Below are positions 8,210 to 16,247 of a DNA stretch of 64,000 nucleotides, one piece after another. A program made the position numbers and the translations under genes. Where the stretch lies: NCBI RefSeq assembly GCF_001544535.1, contig NZ_FCON02000002.1, forward strand, positions 116,711 to 180,710, written 5' to 3'. The stretch's first letter is position 1, and each line of letters starts with the position of its first letter. The notes under the pieces are model-generated. The model saw only the letters and a program-made list of their open reading frames with translations, was not told where the DNA came from and did not search any database. This DNA is from Caballeronia choica. GTDB lineage: Bacteria > Pseudomonadota > Gammaproteobacteria > Burkholderiales > Burkholderiaceae.

Positions 8210-9388
8210 ATGAGCAAGAGGAAGTTTGGGGCGATCGCGACACGCGCGCTATGCGCGGGTGCCATGTGCGCAATCGCATTGCCGGCTCATGCGCAGGAAG
8301 TGATGAAGATTGGCGTGATTGCTTCGCTGTCCGGCGGCGGTACTGCCTGGGGTCTCGGGCTCGAGCGCGGCGTACAGATTGCGGCCGACCAGATCAACGA
8401 ACAGGGTGGACTGAAGCTCGCGGGCAAGACCTACAAGCTGGAGGTCATTCCCTACGACGACCAATACAACGCGGCACAGGCGAAGACGGCCGCCGACCGG
8501 CTCGTCAATCGCGACGAAGTGAAGGTGATCTTTGGCCCGGTTGGCTCACCGGGCGCGATGGGCTCGCTGCCGGTCACGCAGCCGGCAAAGGTAATTCAGT
8601 TCGTCGACGGTTATACACCCGCGATCCTGAAGAACGAGTGGCAGGGCGCGTACGTATTTCGTATCAACAACAGCACGCTCGAATTCTCCGAGCCGATCGT
8701 CGACTGGTTGAAGAAGACTTATCCGAATGCGAAAAAGGTCGGCATGATCGCACCGAACGACGCGACGGGGCAGGCGGGCGTGCCGATCCTCGCGACGGCC
8801 TACAAGAACAAAGGGTTCGATGTATGGACCGAGCACTACGAGCGGGGAACGAAGGAGTTCACGCCGCTGGTGCTGCGCATGATGGCGCAAAACGTCGATG
8901 TCTTTGATCTCAACGCGAACGCGCCGGGCGAAGCCGGGCTCCTCGTCAAGCAGGCGCGTCAGGTTGGCTACAAAGGGCTGATCGTGCAGTCGGGCGGGGC
9001 GGGTATTGACGAGCTGATCGCGATTGCCGGACCGCTTGCCAACAACATGCTGAAGTACGACGTCATCGACGAATCGTTGCCGCGTGTCCAGCCGTTCGTG
9101 GCGCTTTATCACAAGAAGTACACCGGTGTGATGAACGGTCTGGCGCCGGTCTACTACAACGCCGCGAACATCTATTTCGAAGCCATGCGGCGCGCTGATT
9201 CCACCGATACCACGAGGATTCGCGACCAGATCGAAAAGCTGGGCGGGAATTATGATGCACCGATCTTCGGCAAGGTCGTGTGGACCGGACAGAAGAACTA
9301 CGGCGTGAACCATCAGCTTCTGCATACGTTCGTGATCAAGGAAGTGCAAAACGGCAAGGCAACGGTGAAAGCGGTTATCACGCCGTAA
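8210..9388 (+). CDS. Liv-type ABC importer substrate-binding protein
   Basis: A 392-residue periplasmic binding protein of the branched-chain amino acid/amide family. The first 28 residues form a signal peptide (KRK, hydrophobic core, AHA cleavage site). The mature protein starts with VMKIGVIASLSGGGTAWGLG, and the KVIFGPVGSPGA region is typical of the two-lobe Leu/Ile/Val-binding fold. ATG at 8210 has GGAGA six bases upstream; a longer frame from 8147 lacks such a site. Homologues bind amino acids, aromatic acids, amides or other small carboxylates, so the ligand is open. It is followed immediately by the matching permeases and ATPases. Confidence 0.9.
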   Translation: MSKRKFGAIATRALCAGAMCAIALPAHAQEVMKIGVIASLSGGGTAWGLGLERGVQIAADQINEQGGLKLAGKTYKLEVIPYDDQYNAAQAKTAADRLVNRDEVKVIFGPVGSPGAMGSLPVTQPAKVIQFVDGYTPAILKNEWQGAYVFRINNSTLEFSEPIVDWLKKTYPNAKKVGMIAPNDATGQAGVPILATAYKNKGFDVWTEHYERGTKEFTPLVLRMMAQNVDVFDLNANAPGEAGLLVKQARQVGYKGLIVQSGGAGIDELIAIAGPLANNMLKYDVIDESLPRVQPFVALYHKKYTGVMNGLAPVYYNAANIYFEAMRRADSTDTTRIRDQIEKLGGNYDAPIFGKVVWTGQKNYGVNHQLLHTFVIKEVQNGKATVKAVITP

Positions 9389-9427
9389 CCGTAACCGTAA
9401 GCGGCGAAAGGCGATTCAGGAGCGTTC

Positions 9428-10297
9428 ATGTTTTCTTTTTCTGTTTTAGCGCAAGTGTTTGTGGACGGCATTGGCCTGAGCGCGATCTATATCCTGATCG
9501 CGCTTGGCTTCACCTTGCTGTTCGGCATCATGCGCGTCGTAAATTTTGCGCATGGAGCATTTGCGATGCTGGGCGGCTACGCGCTCTATTACCTTTACGG
9601 CAATGCCGGACTGCCGTACCTCGTTGCGGCGCCGCTCGCCGCGCTCATTGTCGCCACGGGGGCGCTCGTGCTCGAGCGGCTCGTGTATCGGTTCTTCTAT
9701 CAGAAGATGTTCCAGAGCATGATCGGGCTGCTCGGGCTCGACATGGCGATCATGTATCTCGCGGTCATTGCATGGAATGCCGAGGAACGTTCGGTGCCGC
9801 CGAGCACGGATGCGCTGATGCAATTGGGCACCCTCGTGTTTCCCGAGCAGAAGCTGATCATTGCCGGGATCGCGGCCGTGGCGCTGCTGGCCTTCTACCT
9901 CTTCACGCACTATTCCCGCTATGGGCTGGCGATGCGCGCGGCATCGCAGGATGTGGACATCGCCGAGGCGCAAGGTGTCAACAGCACGACCATTTACCGG
10001 CTTGCGTTCTTCATTGCCATCTTCATGGCGGCACTCGCCGGCGGCTTCTATGCGCAGACCTACGCGCTCTCGCCGTTCGCGGGTGAGCCACAATTGATGA
10101 TCGCCTTCGTGGTCGTGATCCTGGGCGGCATGGGCAGCATTCCGGGCGTGGCGCTGGGCGGCTTGCTGCTCGGTTTTGCCAATAGCTTCCTCGGAACGTT
10201 CTATGGCAGCGCGACCTCGATCTTCGTGTCGTTTGGGGCGGTGATCCTGTTGTTGATCGTGCGGCCCTGGGGGCTGTTAGGAACGAGGGAAGCATGA
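9428..10297 (+). CDS. livH: Liv-type ABC importer permease, LivH-like
   Basis: A 289-residue inner-membrane permease with the LivH opening IYILIALGFTLLFGIMRVVNFAHGAFAMLG and the late EAA-like region followed by ILGGMGSIPGVALGG. It forms half of the translocation channel with the next gene product. Ribosome site AGGAG precedes the ATG. The stop overlaps the start of the LivM gene by four bases (ATGA), indicating translational coupling. Confidence 0.92.
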   Translation: MFSFSVLAQVFVDGIGLSAIYILIALGFTLLFGIMRVVNFAHGAFAMLGGYALYYLYGNAGLPYLVAAPLAALIVATGALVLERLVYRFFYQKMFQSMIGLLGLDMAIMYLAVIAWNAEERSVPPSTDALMQLGTLVFPEQKLIIAGIAAVALLAFYLFTHYSRYGLAMRAASQDVDIAEAQGVNSTTIYRLAFFIAIFMAALAGGFYAQTYALSPFAGEPQLMIAFVVVILGGMGSIPGVALGGLLLGFANSFLGTFYGSATSIFVSFGAVILLLIVRPWGLLGTREA

Positions 10298-11325
10298 GCG
10301 AACAATCGACTATCGACTCCGGCGTGTTGCATCAAAGCATCAGGCCGCGCAGGCTCGCCGAACAGCCGGTGCGCCGCTGGCTCACGCATCCGGCTGTGCT
10401 TGCAATCATTGTGCTGGCGCTGATCGCGTTACCGCTGGTGGCACCGAACAAGTTCATCCTGTCCGTCGCGGTGACGACCTTTATCACCGCGATCGCCGCA
10501 GCGTCACTGCACCTGATCGTGCGAACCGGTCATGTCTCGCTCGGGCATGCGGCGTTCATGGGGATTGGCGCTTACGTTTCTGCGATTGCGACCATGCAGT
10601 TGAACCTCGCGTTTCCGCTTGCGTTGACGCTCGGCTTTCTCGCGCCGGCCGCGCTTGCATTGCTGATCGGCCCGGTCGTGCTGCGCCTGACCGGCAAGTA
10701 CTTCGTGCTGGTGACGTTCCTGCTCGGTGAAATTGTCCGGACGGTGTTCGTCAACTGGTCGAGCGTGACGGGTGGTTCGACGGGCATATCAGGCGTGCCC
10801 GCGCCGAGCCCGCTGTTTGCGCAGCCGGTGCCGTTCTATTACCTCGCGCTCGCGTTCGTGGTGCTGATCCTGGCCTTCATCGGACGGCTGCTGAGTTCGG
10901 AGATTGGCCGCACGATCGAGTCGATCCGCGAAAGCGAGCCGCTTGCGCGTTGTTCGGGCGTGCCGGTCCTGCGCACGAAGGTGGCAATCTTTGTGCTGGG
11001 CTGCGGACTGGCCGGCGTCGCCGGTGCGCTGCAAGGGCACTTCGTTCACTACATCGATCCGACATCGTTCTCGGTCGACCAGTCGCTCAATCTTGTGGTC
11101 ATCAATGTGGTCGGCGGCATGTACACGCTGATCGGGCCGATTGTCGGCACGCTTTTCATCGTACTGTTGCCTGAGTTCCTGCGCGGTTATGTGGAGCTTC
11201 AACACGTGTTCTTCGGCATCGTGCTGATTATCGTCATGGCGTTTTTCTCCGGCGGTATCGCCGATATCGGCACGTTGTTCGGGCGGCTCTCGCAAGAGCG
11301 CGACGCGAGGAGGGCAACGAAATGA
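10294..11325 (+). CDS. livM: Liv-type ABC importer permease, LivM-like
   Basis: A 343-residue permease with the LivM-type hallmarks HLIVRTGHVSLGHAAFMGIG and TGKYFVLVTFLLGEIVRTVF near the middle and VVINVVGGMYTLIGPIVG near the end. A ~30-residue hydrophilic N-terminus precedes the first helix, which is longer than usual but common in beta-proteobacteria. Coupled by ATGA overlaps both upstream (LivH) and downstream (LivG). Confidence 0.92.
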   Translation: MSEQSTIDSGVLHQSIRPRRLAEQPVRRWLTHPAVLAIIVLALIALPLVAPNKFILSVAVTTFITAIAAASLHLIVRTGHVSLGHAAFMGIGAYVSAIATMQLNLAFPLALTLGFLAPAALALLIGPVVLRLTGKYFVLVTFLLGEIVRTVFVNWSSVTGGSTGISGVPAPSPLFAQPVPFYYLALAFVVLILAFIGRLLSSEIGRTIESIRESEPLARCSGVPVLRTKVAIFVLGCGLAGVAGALQGHFVHYIDPTSFSVDQSLNLVVINVVGGMYTLIGPIVGTLFIVLLPEFLRGYVELQHVFFGIVLIIVMAFFSGGIADIGTLFGRLSQERDARRATK

Positions 11326-12104
11326 CGCATCTGCTCGATATCGAGAAACTTACCCGGCATTTCGGCGGCCTGGCCGCCGTGTCCGACCTGACCTTTCACG
11401 TCGACGAAAACGAAATCCTCGGCATCATCGGACCCAACGGCGCGGGCAAGACGACGGCCATCAACCTGGTAAGCGGCGTGATCCGGCCGAGCAGCGGGCA
11501 CGTACGCGTCGCGGGCGAGGACGTGACCGGACTCATGCCCCACGTGCTGGCCCGCAAGGGGCTCGTGCGCACCTTCCAGTCGACGACGGTATACGGCGAG
11601 CGCACGGTCCGCGAGAATGCCATGCGCGGCGCGTATCTCGGCATGTATCCGGGCGCCGTTGCGGCCTTCCTGAACACCGCGCGTGCGCGTCGGCTACGGG
11701 AGGAATCCGTGCGTCGCGTGAACGAACTGCTGGAATGGCTCAATCTCGCCGATGTCGCGCACCTCAAGGCGGGCAGTCTTCCGTATGGACATCAGAAAAC
11801 GCTCGGCATGGTCATCTCGCTCGCAGCGCAACCGCGCATCATCATGCTCGACGAGCCAGTCGCCGGCCTGAGTGCCGAAGAAGCCGATCACGTTCGCGAC
11901 ACCATTCTGAAAATTCGCGAGCGCGGCATCACGGTAGTTGTCATCGATCACAACATGCGTTTCATGAAGGGTCTATGCGACCGCGTCATGGTGATGAACC
12001 AGGGACACGAGCTGACAACAGGCTTGCCGCTTGAGGTGCTCGCGAATCCGCTGGTCATCGAAGCTTATCTTGGGAGGGGCCATGCCGCAGCTCACCGTAT
12101 CTGA
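11322..12104 (+). CDS. livG: Liv-type ABC importer ATPase, LivG-like
   Basis: A 260-residue cytoplasmic ATPase. Walker A GPNGAGKTT is at 37-45, the signature region is degenerate (LPYGHQKTLGMVISLA instead of LSGGQ-type), and Walker B MLDEP is near 175-179 with a downstream switch His in VIDHNM. The LPYG-Q signature is normal for LivG. It pairs with the LivF ATPase, whose start lies inside its last codons. Confidence 0.92.
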   Translation: MTHLLDIEKLTRHFGGLAAVSDLTFHVDENEILGIIGPNGAGKTTAINLVSGVIRPSSGHVRVAGEDVTGLMPHVLARKGLVRTFQSTTVYGERTVRENAMRGAYLGMYPGAVAAFLNTARARRLREESVRRVNELLEWLNLADVAHLKAGSLPYGHQKTLGMVISLAAQPRIIMLDEPVAGLSAEEADHVRDTILKIRERGITVVVIDHNMRFMKGLCDRVMVMNQGHELTTGLPLEVLANPLVIEAYLGRGHAAAHRI

Positions 12105-12792
12105 CCTGAACGTGCGTTATGGCCGCGTGATCGGCACGCAGGACGTCTCGTTTGCCGTGGACGAAGGCGAGATCTTTGCGCTCGTCGGCAGCAACGGCGC
12201 GGGCAAGAGCAGCGCGATCAAGGCCATCCTTGGCATGGCGCATTACAGCAGCGGCCAGATCATGTTCGAAGGCCAGAACCTGGCTGGACTGAAGACGAGT
12301 GAGATTGTCCGTCGCGGTATTGCGCTGTCGCCGGAGGGGCGGCGCGTGTTCCCGCAATTGACAGTCGAAGAGAACCTGCGCATGGGCGCGTTCACGCGTT
12401 CGCGCGATGAAGCACAGGAGCGCATGCAACAGATCTACCGCTATTTTCCGCGCTTGAAGGAACGCATGAAGCAGCACGCGAGCAGCCTGAGCGGCGGTGA
12501 ACAGCAGATGCTCGCGATCGGCCGGGCGCTGATGTCGCGGCCAAAACTGTTCTTGCTCGACGAGCCGTCGCTCGGGCTTGCGCCGATCATCGTCGAACGC
12601 ATCGGCGACGTGCTCGACGAGATTCGCCGCGAAGAGAAGCTCACGGTGATCCTCGCCGAGCAGAACGCGCACTGGGCGATGCACCTTGCGTCGAGAGCGA
12701 CGATCTTCGAGCTGGGCCGCTCGGTGAATACCGGACAAACCGAGGCATTGCTGCAGGACCCTGCCGTGCGCAACGCCTATCTCGGCGTGTGA
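12082..12792 (+). CDS. livF: Liv-type ABC importer ATPase, LivF-like
   Basis: A 236-residue ATPase with Walker A GSNGAGKSS at 36-44, signature LSGGEQQMLAIGRALM and Walker B LFLLDEPSLGL. The start at 12082 has GGGAGGGG just upstream and overlaps the end of livG by 23 bases; a longer frame from 12031 lies entirely inside livG. It completes the first importer. dhaK follows after 77 bp on the same strand. Confidence 0.92.
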   Translation: MPQLTVSDLNVRYGRVIGTQDVSFAVDEGEIFALVGSNGAGKSSAIKAILGMAHYSSGQIMFEGQNLAGLKTSEIVRRGIALSPEGRRVFPQLTVEENLRMGAFTRSRDEAQERMQQIYRYFPRLKERMKQHASSLSGGEQQMLAIGRALMSRPKLFLLDEPSLGLAPIIVERIGDVLDEIRREEKLTVILAEQNAHWAMHLASRATIFELGRSVNTGQTEALLQDPAVRNAYLGV

Positions 12793-12869
12793 CGCGGGGA
12801 CGCGGTGCAGCACATCAAACCCCTCTTTCGCACACGATGCGACGGGCCGCAACGGCCTCCAAGGAAACC

Positions 12870-13871
12870 ATGAAGAAGATACTGAATCAACCTGACGATT
12901 ATGTCGACGAGACGCTCGACGGAATGTGTGCAGCGCATCCCGATGTGTATCGGCGCACGGGTGAAAGCGGGCGCGTCATCGCGCGCGCCGAGCCTGGATT
13001 TGAAGGCAAGGTCGGCGTGGTATCCGGTGGCGGCTCGGGACATCTGCCTTTGTTCACCGGCTACGTGAGCCCCGGCTTGCTCGATGCATGCGCGGTCGGC
13101 AACGTCTTCGCCGGACCGGCTATCGGCGATTGCGTCGACGCAATGCGGGCAGCCGATCAAGGCGCGGGGGTGCTGCGGCTGTACGGAAACTATGGCGGCG
13201 ACCGGATGAACTTCGACATGGCGGGTGAGCTGACCGAGCTCGACGGCATGCGAAGCGCGACCGTCCTTGTCGCCGACGATGTCGCCAGCGCGAGCCACGA
13301 AGAGCGCGCGAAGCGGCGCGGCGTGGCGGGTGTGGTCTATGCCTACAAGATCACGGGTGCGAAAGCGGAACAGCGGGGGGCGTCGCTGGAGGAAGTCACG
13401 CGGGTGGCCCGTAAAGCGGTCGATGCCTGCGCTTCGATTGGCGTGGCGCTCACGTCGTGCATCGTGCCTGAAGCCGGCATGCCGAGCTTCACGATCGGCG
13501 ACCACGAGATCGAGATGGGCATGGGCATTCACGGCGAACCGGGCATCTGGCGTGGCGAGCTTAAGTCCGCCGATGCGCTTGCCGCCGAGATGCTCCAGCG
13601 CGTGTTGAACGACCTCGGCATTGGCGCAGGCGAGCGCGTTTCGGTGATGGTCAACTCGCTGGGCGCAACGCCTTATGAAGAACTTTATATTCTCTATCGC
13701 GCGGTCTCCCGGGAACTGGCGGCCAAGGGCGTGAGCATTGTTGCGCCGCTGGTTGGCCGCTATGCGACATCGATGGAAATGACGGGCGCATCGCTCACCT
13801 TGCAACGGCTCGACGGCGAACTCGAGGCACTGTTGCGCGCGCCGGCGAATTGTCCATTCTGGAGGTCCTGA
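12870..13871 (+). CDS. dhaK: Dihydroxyacetone kinase subunit DhaK
   Basis: A 333-residue DhaK-family protein, close to the normal family length. Seen: GVVSGGGSGHLPLFTGYV near the N-terminus, which forms the substrate pocket, and His221 in MGIHGEP, which corresponds to the histidine that forms a covalent hemiaminal with the ketose. The family phosphorylates dihydroxyacetone and, in some branches, tetruloses such as erythrulose. The ATG at 12870 has AAGGA upstream, and the frame upstream of it is not conserved. It is last-but-one in the importer operon, so it probably phosphorylates a ketose fragment of the imported compound. Confidence 0.92.
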   Translation: MKKILNQPDDYVDETLDGMCAAHPDVYRRTGESGRVIARAEPGFEGKVGVVSGGGSGHLPLFTGYVSPGLLDACAVGNVFAGPAIGDCVDAMRAADQGAGVLRLYGNYGGDRMNFDMAGELTELDGMRSATVLVADDVASASHEERAKRRGVAGVVYAYKITGAKAEQRGASLEEVTRVARKAVDACASIGVALTSCIVPEAGMPSFTIGDHEIEMGMGIHGEPGIWRGELKSADALAAEMLQRVLNDLGIGAGERVSVMVNSLGATPYEELYILYRAVSRELAAKGVSIVAPLVGRYATSMEMTGASLTLQRLDGELEALLRAPANCPFWRS

Positions 13872-13873
13872 GC

Positions 13874-14485
13874 ATGCCGGTTACCGTAGGTGCAACCGAT
13901 CAGGCGCTGCATCGTTGGGCCGACGCAATGGACCGCGCGGCGCCGGAATTGAACCGGCTCGACGGTCAGCTTGGCGACGGCGATCTGGGCGTAACGCTCG
14001 TCAAGTCCGCGACGGCTGTGCGAACAGCACTCGATGCCGGGCCGTACGCCGACCTCGGACAGCTCTTCAAGGCGTGCGCGATGGGCTGCGCGCGTGCCTC
14101 GGGTTCGAGCTTCGGCACACTGTTGACCTTGACGTTCATGACGCTCGCGAAGCGGCTCGAAGGCCGTGCGACGCTGGAGTGGAATGCGTTGCCCGCCGAA
14201 CTGCAGGCGTCGCTCGACGCAATGTCGAAGCGTGGCGGCGCGAAGCTCGGCGACAAGACCGTGCTCGACACGCTGGCAGCCGCGACGAATGCAATCGAAG
14301 GATTGTTGGACCCGCAGGCGCAGCATGCAGCAGCGAGCGCGGCGGTGGATGCGGCCATCGGGCATTTCCGCACGCAGCCAAACCGGATTGGCCGCGCGCG
14401 GATGTTCGCGGAGAAATCCATCGGTCTGGATGATCCGGGGATGATCGCGTTTCGCCATATGCTGGCGAGTCTCGCGGGCGCATAG
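13874..14485 (+). CDS. dhaL: Dihydroxyacetone kinase subunit DhaL (ADP/ATP-binding)
   Basis: A 203-residue DhaL protein. The metal-nucleotide aspartates are in LDGQLGDGDLG (Asp30, Asp35, Asp37), and the family segment GSSFGTLLTL is present. In PTS-dependent systems DhaL holds a permanently bound ADP recharged by DhaM; no DhaM gene is seen in the window. The enzyme may therefore use ATP directly, as described for some DhaK/DhaL pairs acting on tetruloses, or rely on a DhaM elsewhere. Two bases separate it from dhaK, with a GGAGGT site inside the end of dhaK. Confidence 0.9.
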   Translation: MPVTVGATDQALHRWADAMDRAAPELNRLDGQLGDGDLGVTLVKSATAVRTALDAGPYADLGQLFKACAMGCARASGSSFGTLLTLTFMTLAKRLEGRATLEWNALPAELQASLDAMSKRGGAKLGDKTVLDTLAAATNAIEGLLDPQAQHAAASAAVDAAIGHFRTQPNRIGRARMFAEKSIGLDDPGMIAFRHMLASLAGA

Positions 14486-14508
14486 CCGCACACGACGGAG
14501 AGACGCAA

Positions 14509-14531
14509 CCCCGCGTTGCATGCAAGCGGGG
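14509..14531. terminator. Hairpin between convergent operons
   Basis: CCCCGC (14509-14514) pairs with GCGGGG (14526-14531), and the loop itself contains the palindrome TTGCATGCAA. It lies between the converging ends of dhaL and the SMP-30 gene. There is no long T-run, so a bidirectional terminator is likely but not certain. Confidence 0.5.
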
Positions 14532-14554
14532 CGTGCGCTTCAGTCAATCAGAAG

Positions 14555-15466
14555 TCACGGGCGCTGCGCGCCGCACTGGCCGACATACACCGCCATCAGC
14601 GACGAAGCTGTAGTCACGAACAGACGGTTTCGCTTCGGACCGCCGAAGGTCAGGTTGGTGGCAACCTCAGGCAGGTGGATCTTGCCAAGCAACTCGCCAT
14701 CGGCGGCATAACAATGTACGCCGTTGCCGGCTGTGGTCCAGATGTTGCCTTCCGTGTCGACGCGAAAACCGTCGGCCACGCCCGGCGAGATAGTCGCGAA
14801 CACTCGTTGATTGTCGAGCCGGTGGCCATCGATCACGTCGTAAGCAACAATATGGTGCGGCCCTGACGGATCGTGGGAAATCCCTGAATCCGCGATATGT
14901 AAAATGGTCTCGTCGGGCGAAAACGCGAGGCCGTTCGGTTTGACAAATGCGCCAGTTGCAACCGACATTTCGCCGTTGCGCGGATCGAGCCGATACACAT
15001 TGTTCGCCCCGATCTCGCTTTTCGCCTTGTTGCCCGTGTAGTCGCTGAGGATGCCGTAGTCCGGGTCGCTGAACCAGATCGTGTCGTCGGACTTCACGAC
15101 AATATCGTTCGGTGAATTGAGCCGCTTTCCTTCGAATCTGTCGGCAAGAACGGTGATCGTGCCATCGGGTTCGGTGCGGGTCACCCGGCGTCCGCCGCTC
15201 TCGCATGTAACCAGTCGTCCCTGACGATCACGGGTATTGCCATTTGCATGACTGCACGGGCTGCGATAAACCGTCGCCGGCGCGCCTTCCACCCAGCGCA
15301 TGATGCGATCGTTCGGAATGTCGCTCCACAGCAGGTAATCGCCATCGGCGAAATAGACAGGACCTTCAGGCCAGCGCATGCCTGTATGCAGCACTTCAAT
15401 GCGTGCGTTCGCAACGAGGCTCGAGCGAAAACGCGCGTAGTTGATGATTTCGAATTCCGGGCTCAC
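14555..15466 (-). CDS. SMP-30/gluconolactonase/LRE-family lactonase
   Basis: A 303-residue six-bladed propeller of the SMP-30 family. Seen: the metal Glu in RWPEGPVYF, the metal Asn/Asp region RLNSPNDIVV, then FVKPNGLAFSPDE and DGFRVDTEGNIWTT. Members hydrolyse sugar lactones with a bound divalent metal. The GTG at 15466 has GGAGA upstream and gives the normal family length; a longer frame to 15766 runs back into the flavin reductase gene. It is the last gene of the leftward operon that starts at 20422. One of three lactonase-type hydrolases in the island. Confidence 0.85.
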   Translation of the reverse strand: MSPEFEIINYARFRSSLVANARIEVLHTGMRWPEGPVYFADGDYLLWSDIPNDRIMRWVEGAPATVYRSPCSHANGNTRDRQGRLVTCESGGRRVTRTEPDGTITVLADRFEGKRLNSPNDIVVKSDDTIWFSDPDYGILSDYTGNKAKSEIGANNVYRLDPRNGEMSVATGAFVKPNGLAFSPDETILHIADSGISHDPSGPHHIVAYDVIDGHRLDNQRVFATISPGVADGFRVDTEGNIWTTAGNGVHCYAADGELLGKIHLPEVATNLTFGGPKRNRLFVTTASSLMAVYVGQCGAQRP

Positions 15467-15528
15467 AGGGTCTCCATTGAAAATGAATGCGGGCGATGGC
15501 TTGAGCCTGAATGCCCGCGGGCTCGCAA

Positions 15529-16167
15529 TCATTCGCTTGCAGTTTTCGACTCCCACGTGGCGACGGGAATCGTCGGCATGTTGAAAATTTCGTTGGTGCG
15601 CACGTAGTGGTGGCCATGCATGCGTCCGACAAGCTGTAGCTGCGGCGTATCGATCAGACATCGCCCGGCGTCGAGCACGGCGTGATCGCTGATGTGCATG
15701 GCGAGGACCTCGCCAATGACCAGTGAGCGGCGCGTACCCAGCGGGACGATCTGCATCAGCGTGCATTCGAACGAGACGCTGCTTTGCGCAATGCGCGGCG
15801 TGCGAATCAGCGTGGAAGCCGCCGGCGTCAGACCGGCCGCGACGAATTCATCGACCTCGGGGCCGAATTCGATCGCTGTGATGTTCATACGCTCGACCGT
15901 ATCGCTGGTCACGAGATTGACGACGAACTCGTTTTGCAAGCGCACGTTCTCGCCGGTGTCTTTGCGGTCGGTATCGGAGCGATGGTTGATGGCAAAGCCG
16001 AGCGTCGCCGGATCTTCGGCGAAGACATTGAAGAACGAAAACGGCGCGGCATTGGGCTGACCGTTTGCGTCCATCGTCGACACCCAGGCGATGGGGCGCG
16101 GCGTGACCGTCGACGACAGCAGCTTGTAGCGCTCATGCGGGGTGTGCTTTGCGAAATCGAAGTACAT
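15529..16167 (-). CDS. Flavin reductase-like (FMN-binding split-barrel) protein
   Basis: A 212-residue protein of the flavin reductase-like family. It shows STVTPRPIAWVSTMDANG and NAAPFSFFNVFAEDPATLGF, the FMN-binding core of the fold, and a late FECTLMQIVPLG segment. Such proteins supply reduced flavin to monooxygenases or reduce substrates directly. No partner monooxygenase gene is adjacent, so the partner is unknown. ATG at 16167 has AGAGGA six bases upstream; the upstream extension to 16341 is not conserved. Confidence 0.82.
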   Translation of the reverse strand: MYFDFAKHTPHERYKLLSSTVTPRPIAWVSTMDANGQPNAAPFSFFNVFAEDPATLGFAINHRSDTDRKDTGENVRLQNEFVVNLVTSDTVERMNITAIEFGPEVDEFVAAGLTPAASTLIRTPRIAQSSVSFECTLMQIVPLGTRRSLVIGEVLAMHISDHAVLDAGRCLIDTPQLQLVGRMHGHHYVRTNEIFNMPTIPVATWESKTASE

Positions 16168-16247
16168 GACGATCCTCTTGATCAATGAACGGTGGGCAGC
16201 GCCCGCTACGTCTCGGCCTGAGGCCCGTGGCGGCGGCACTTGGCGCT

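Noticed and set aside
13760-14521. 253-codon ORF antisense to dhaL
   Set aside because: The dhaL frame carries all family residues; the antisense frame has no recognisable domain.
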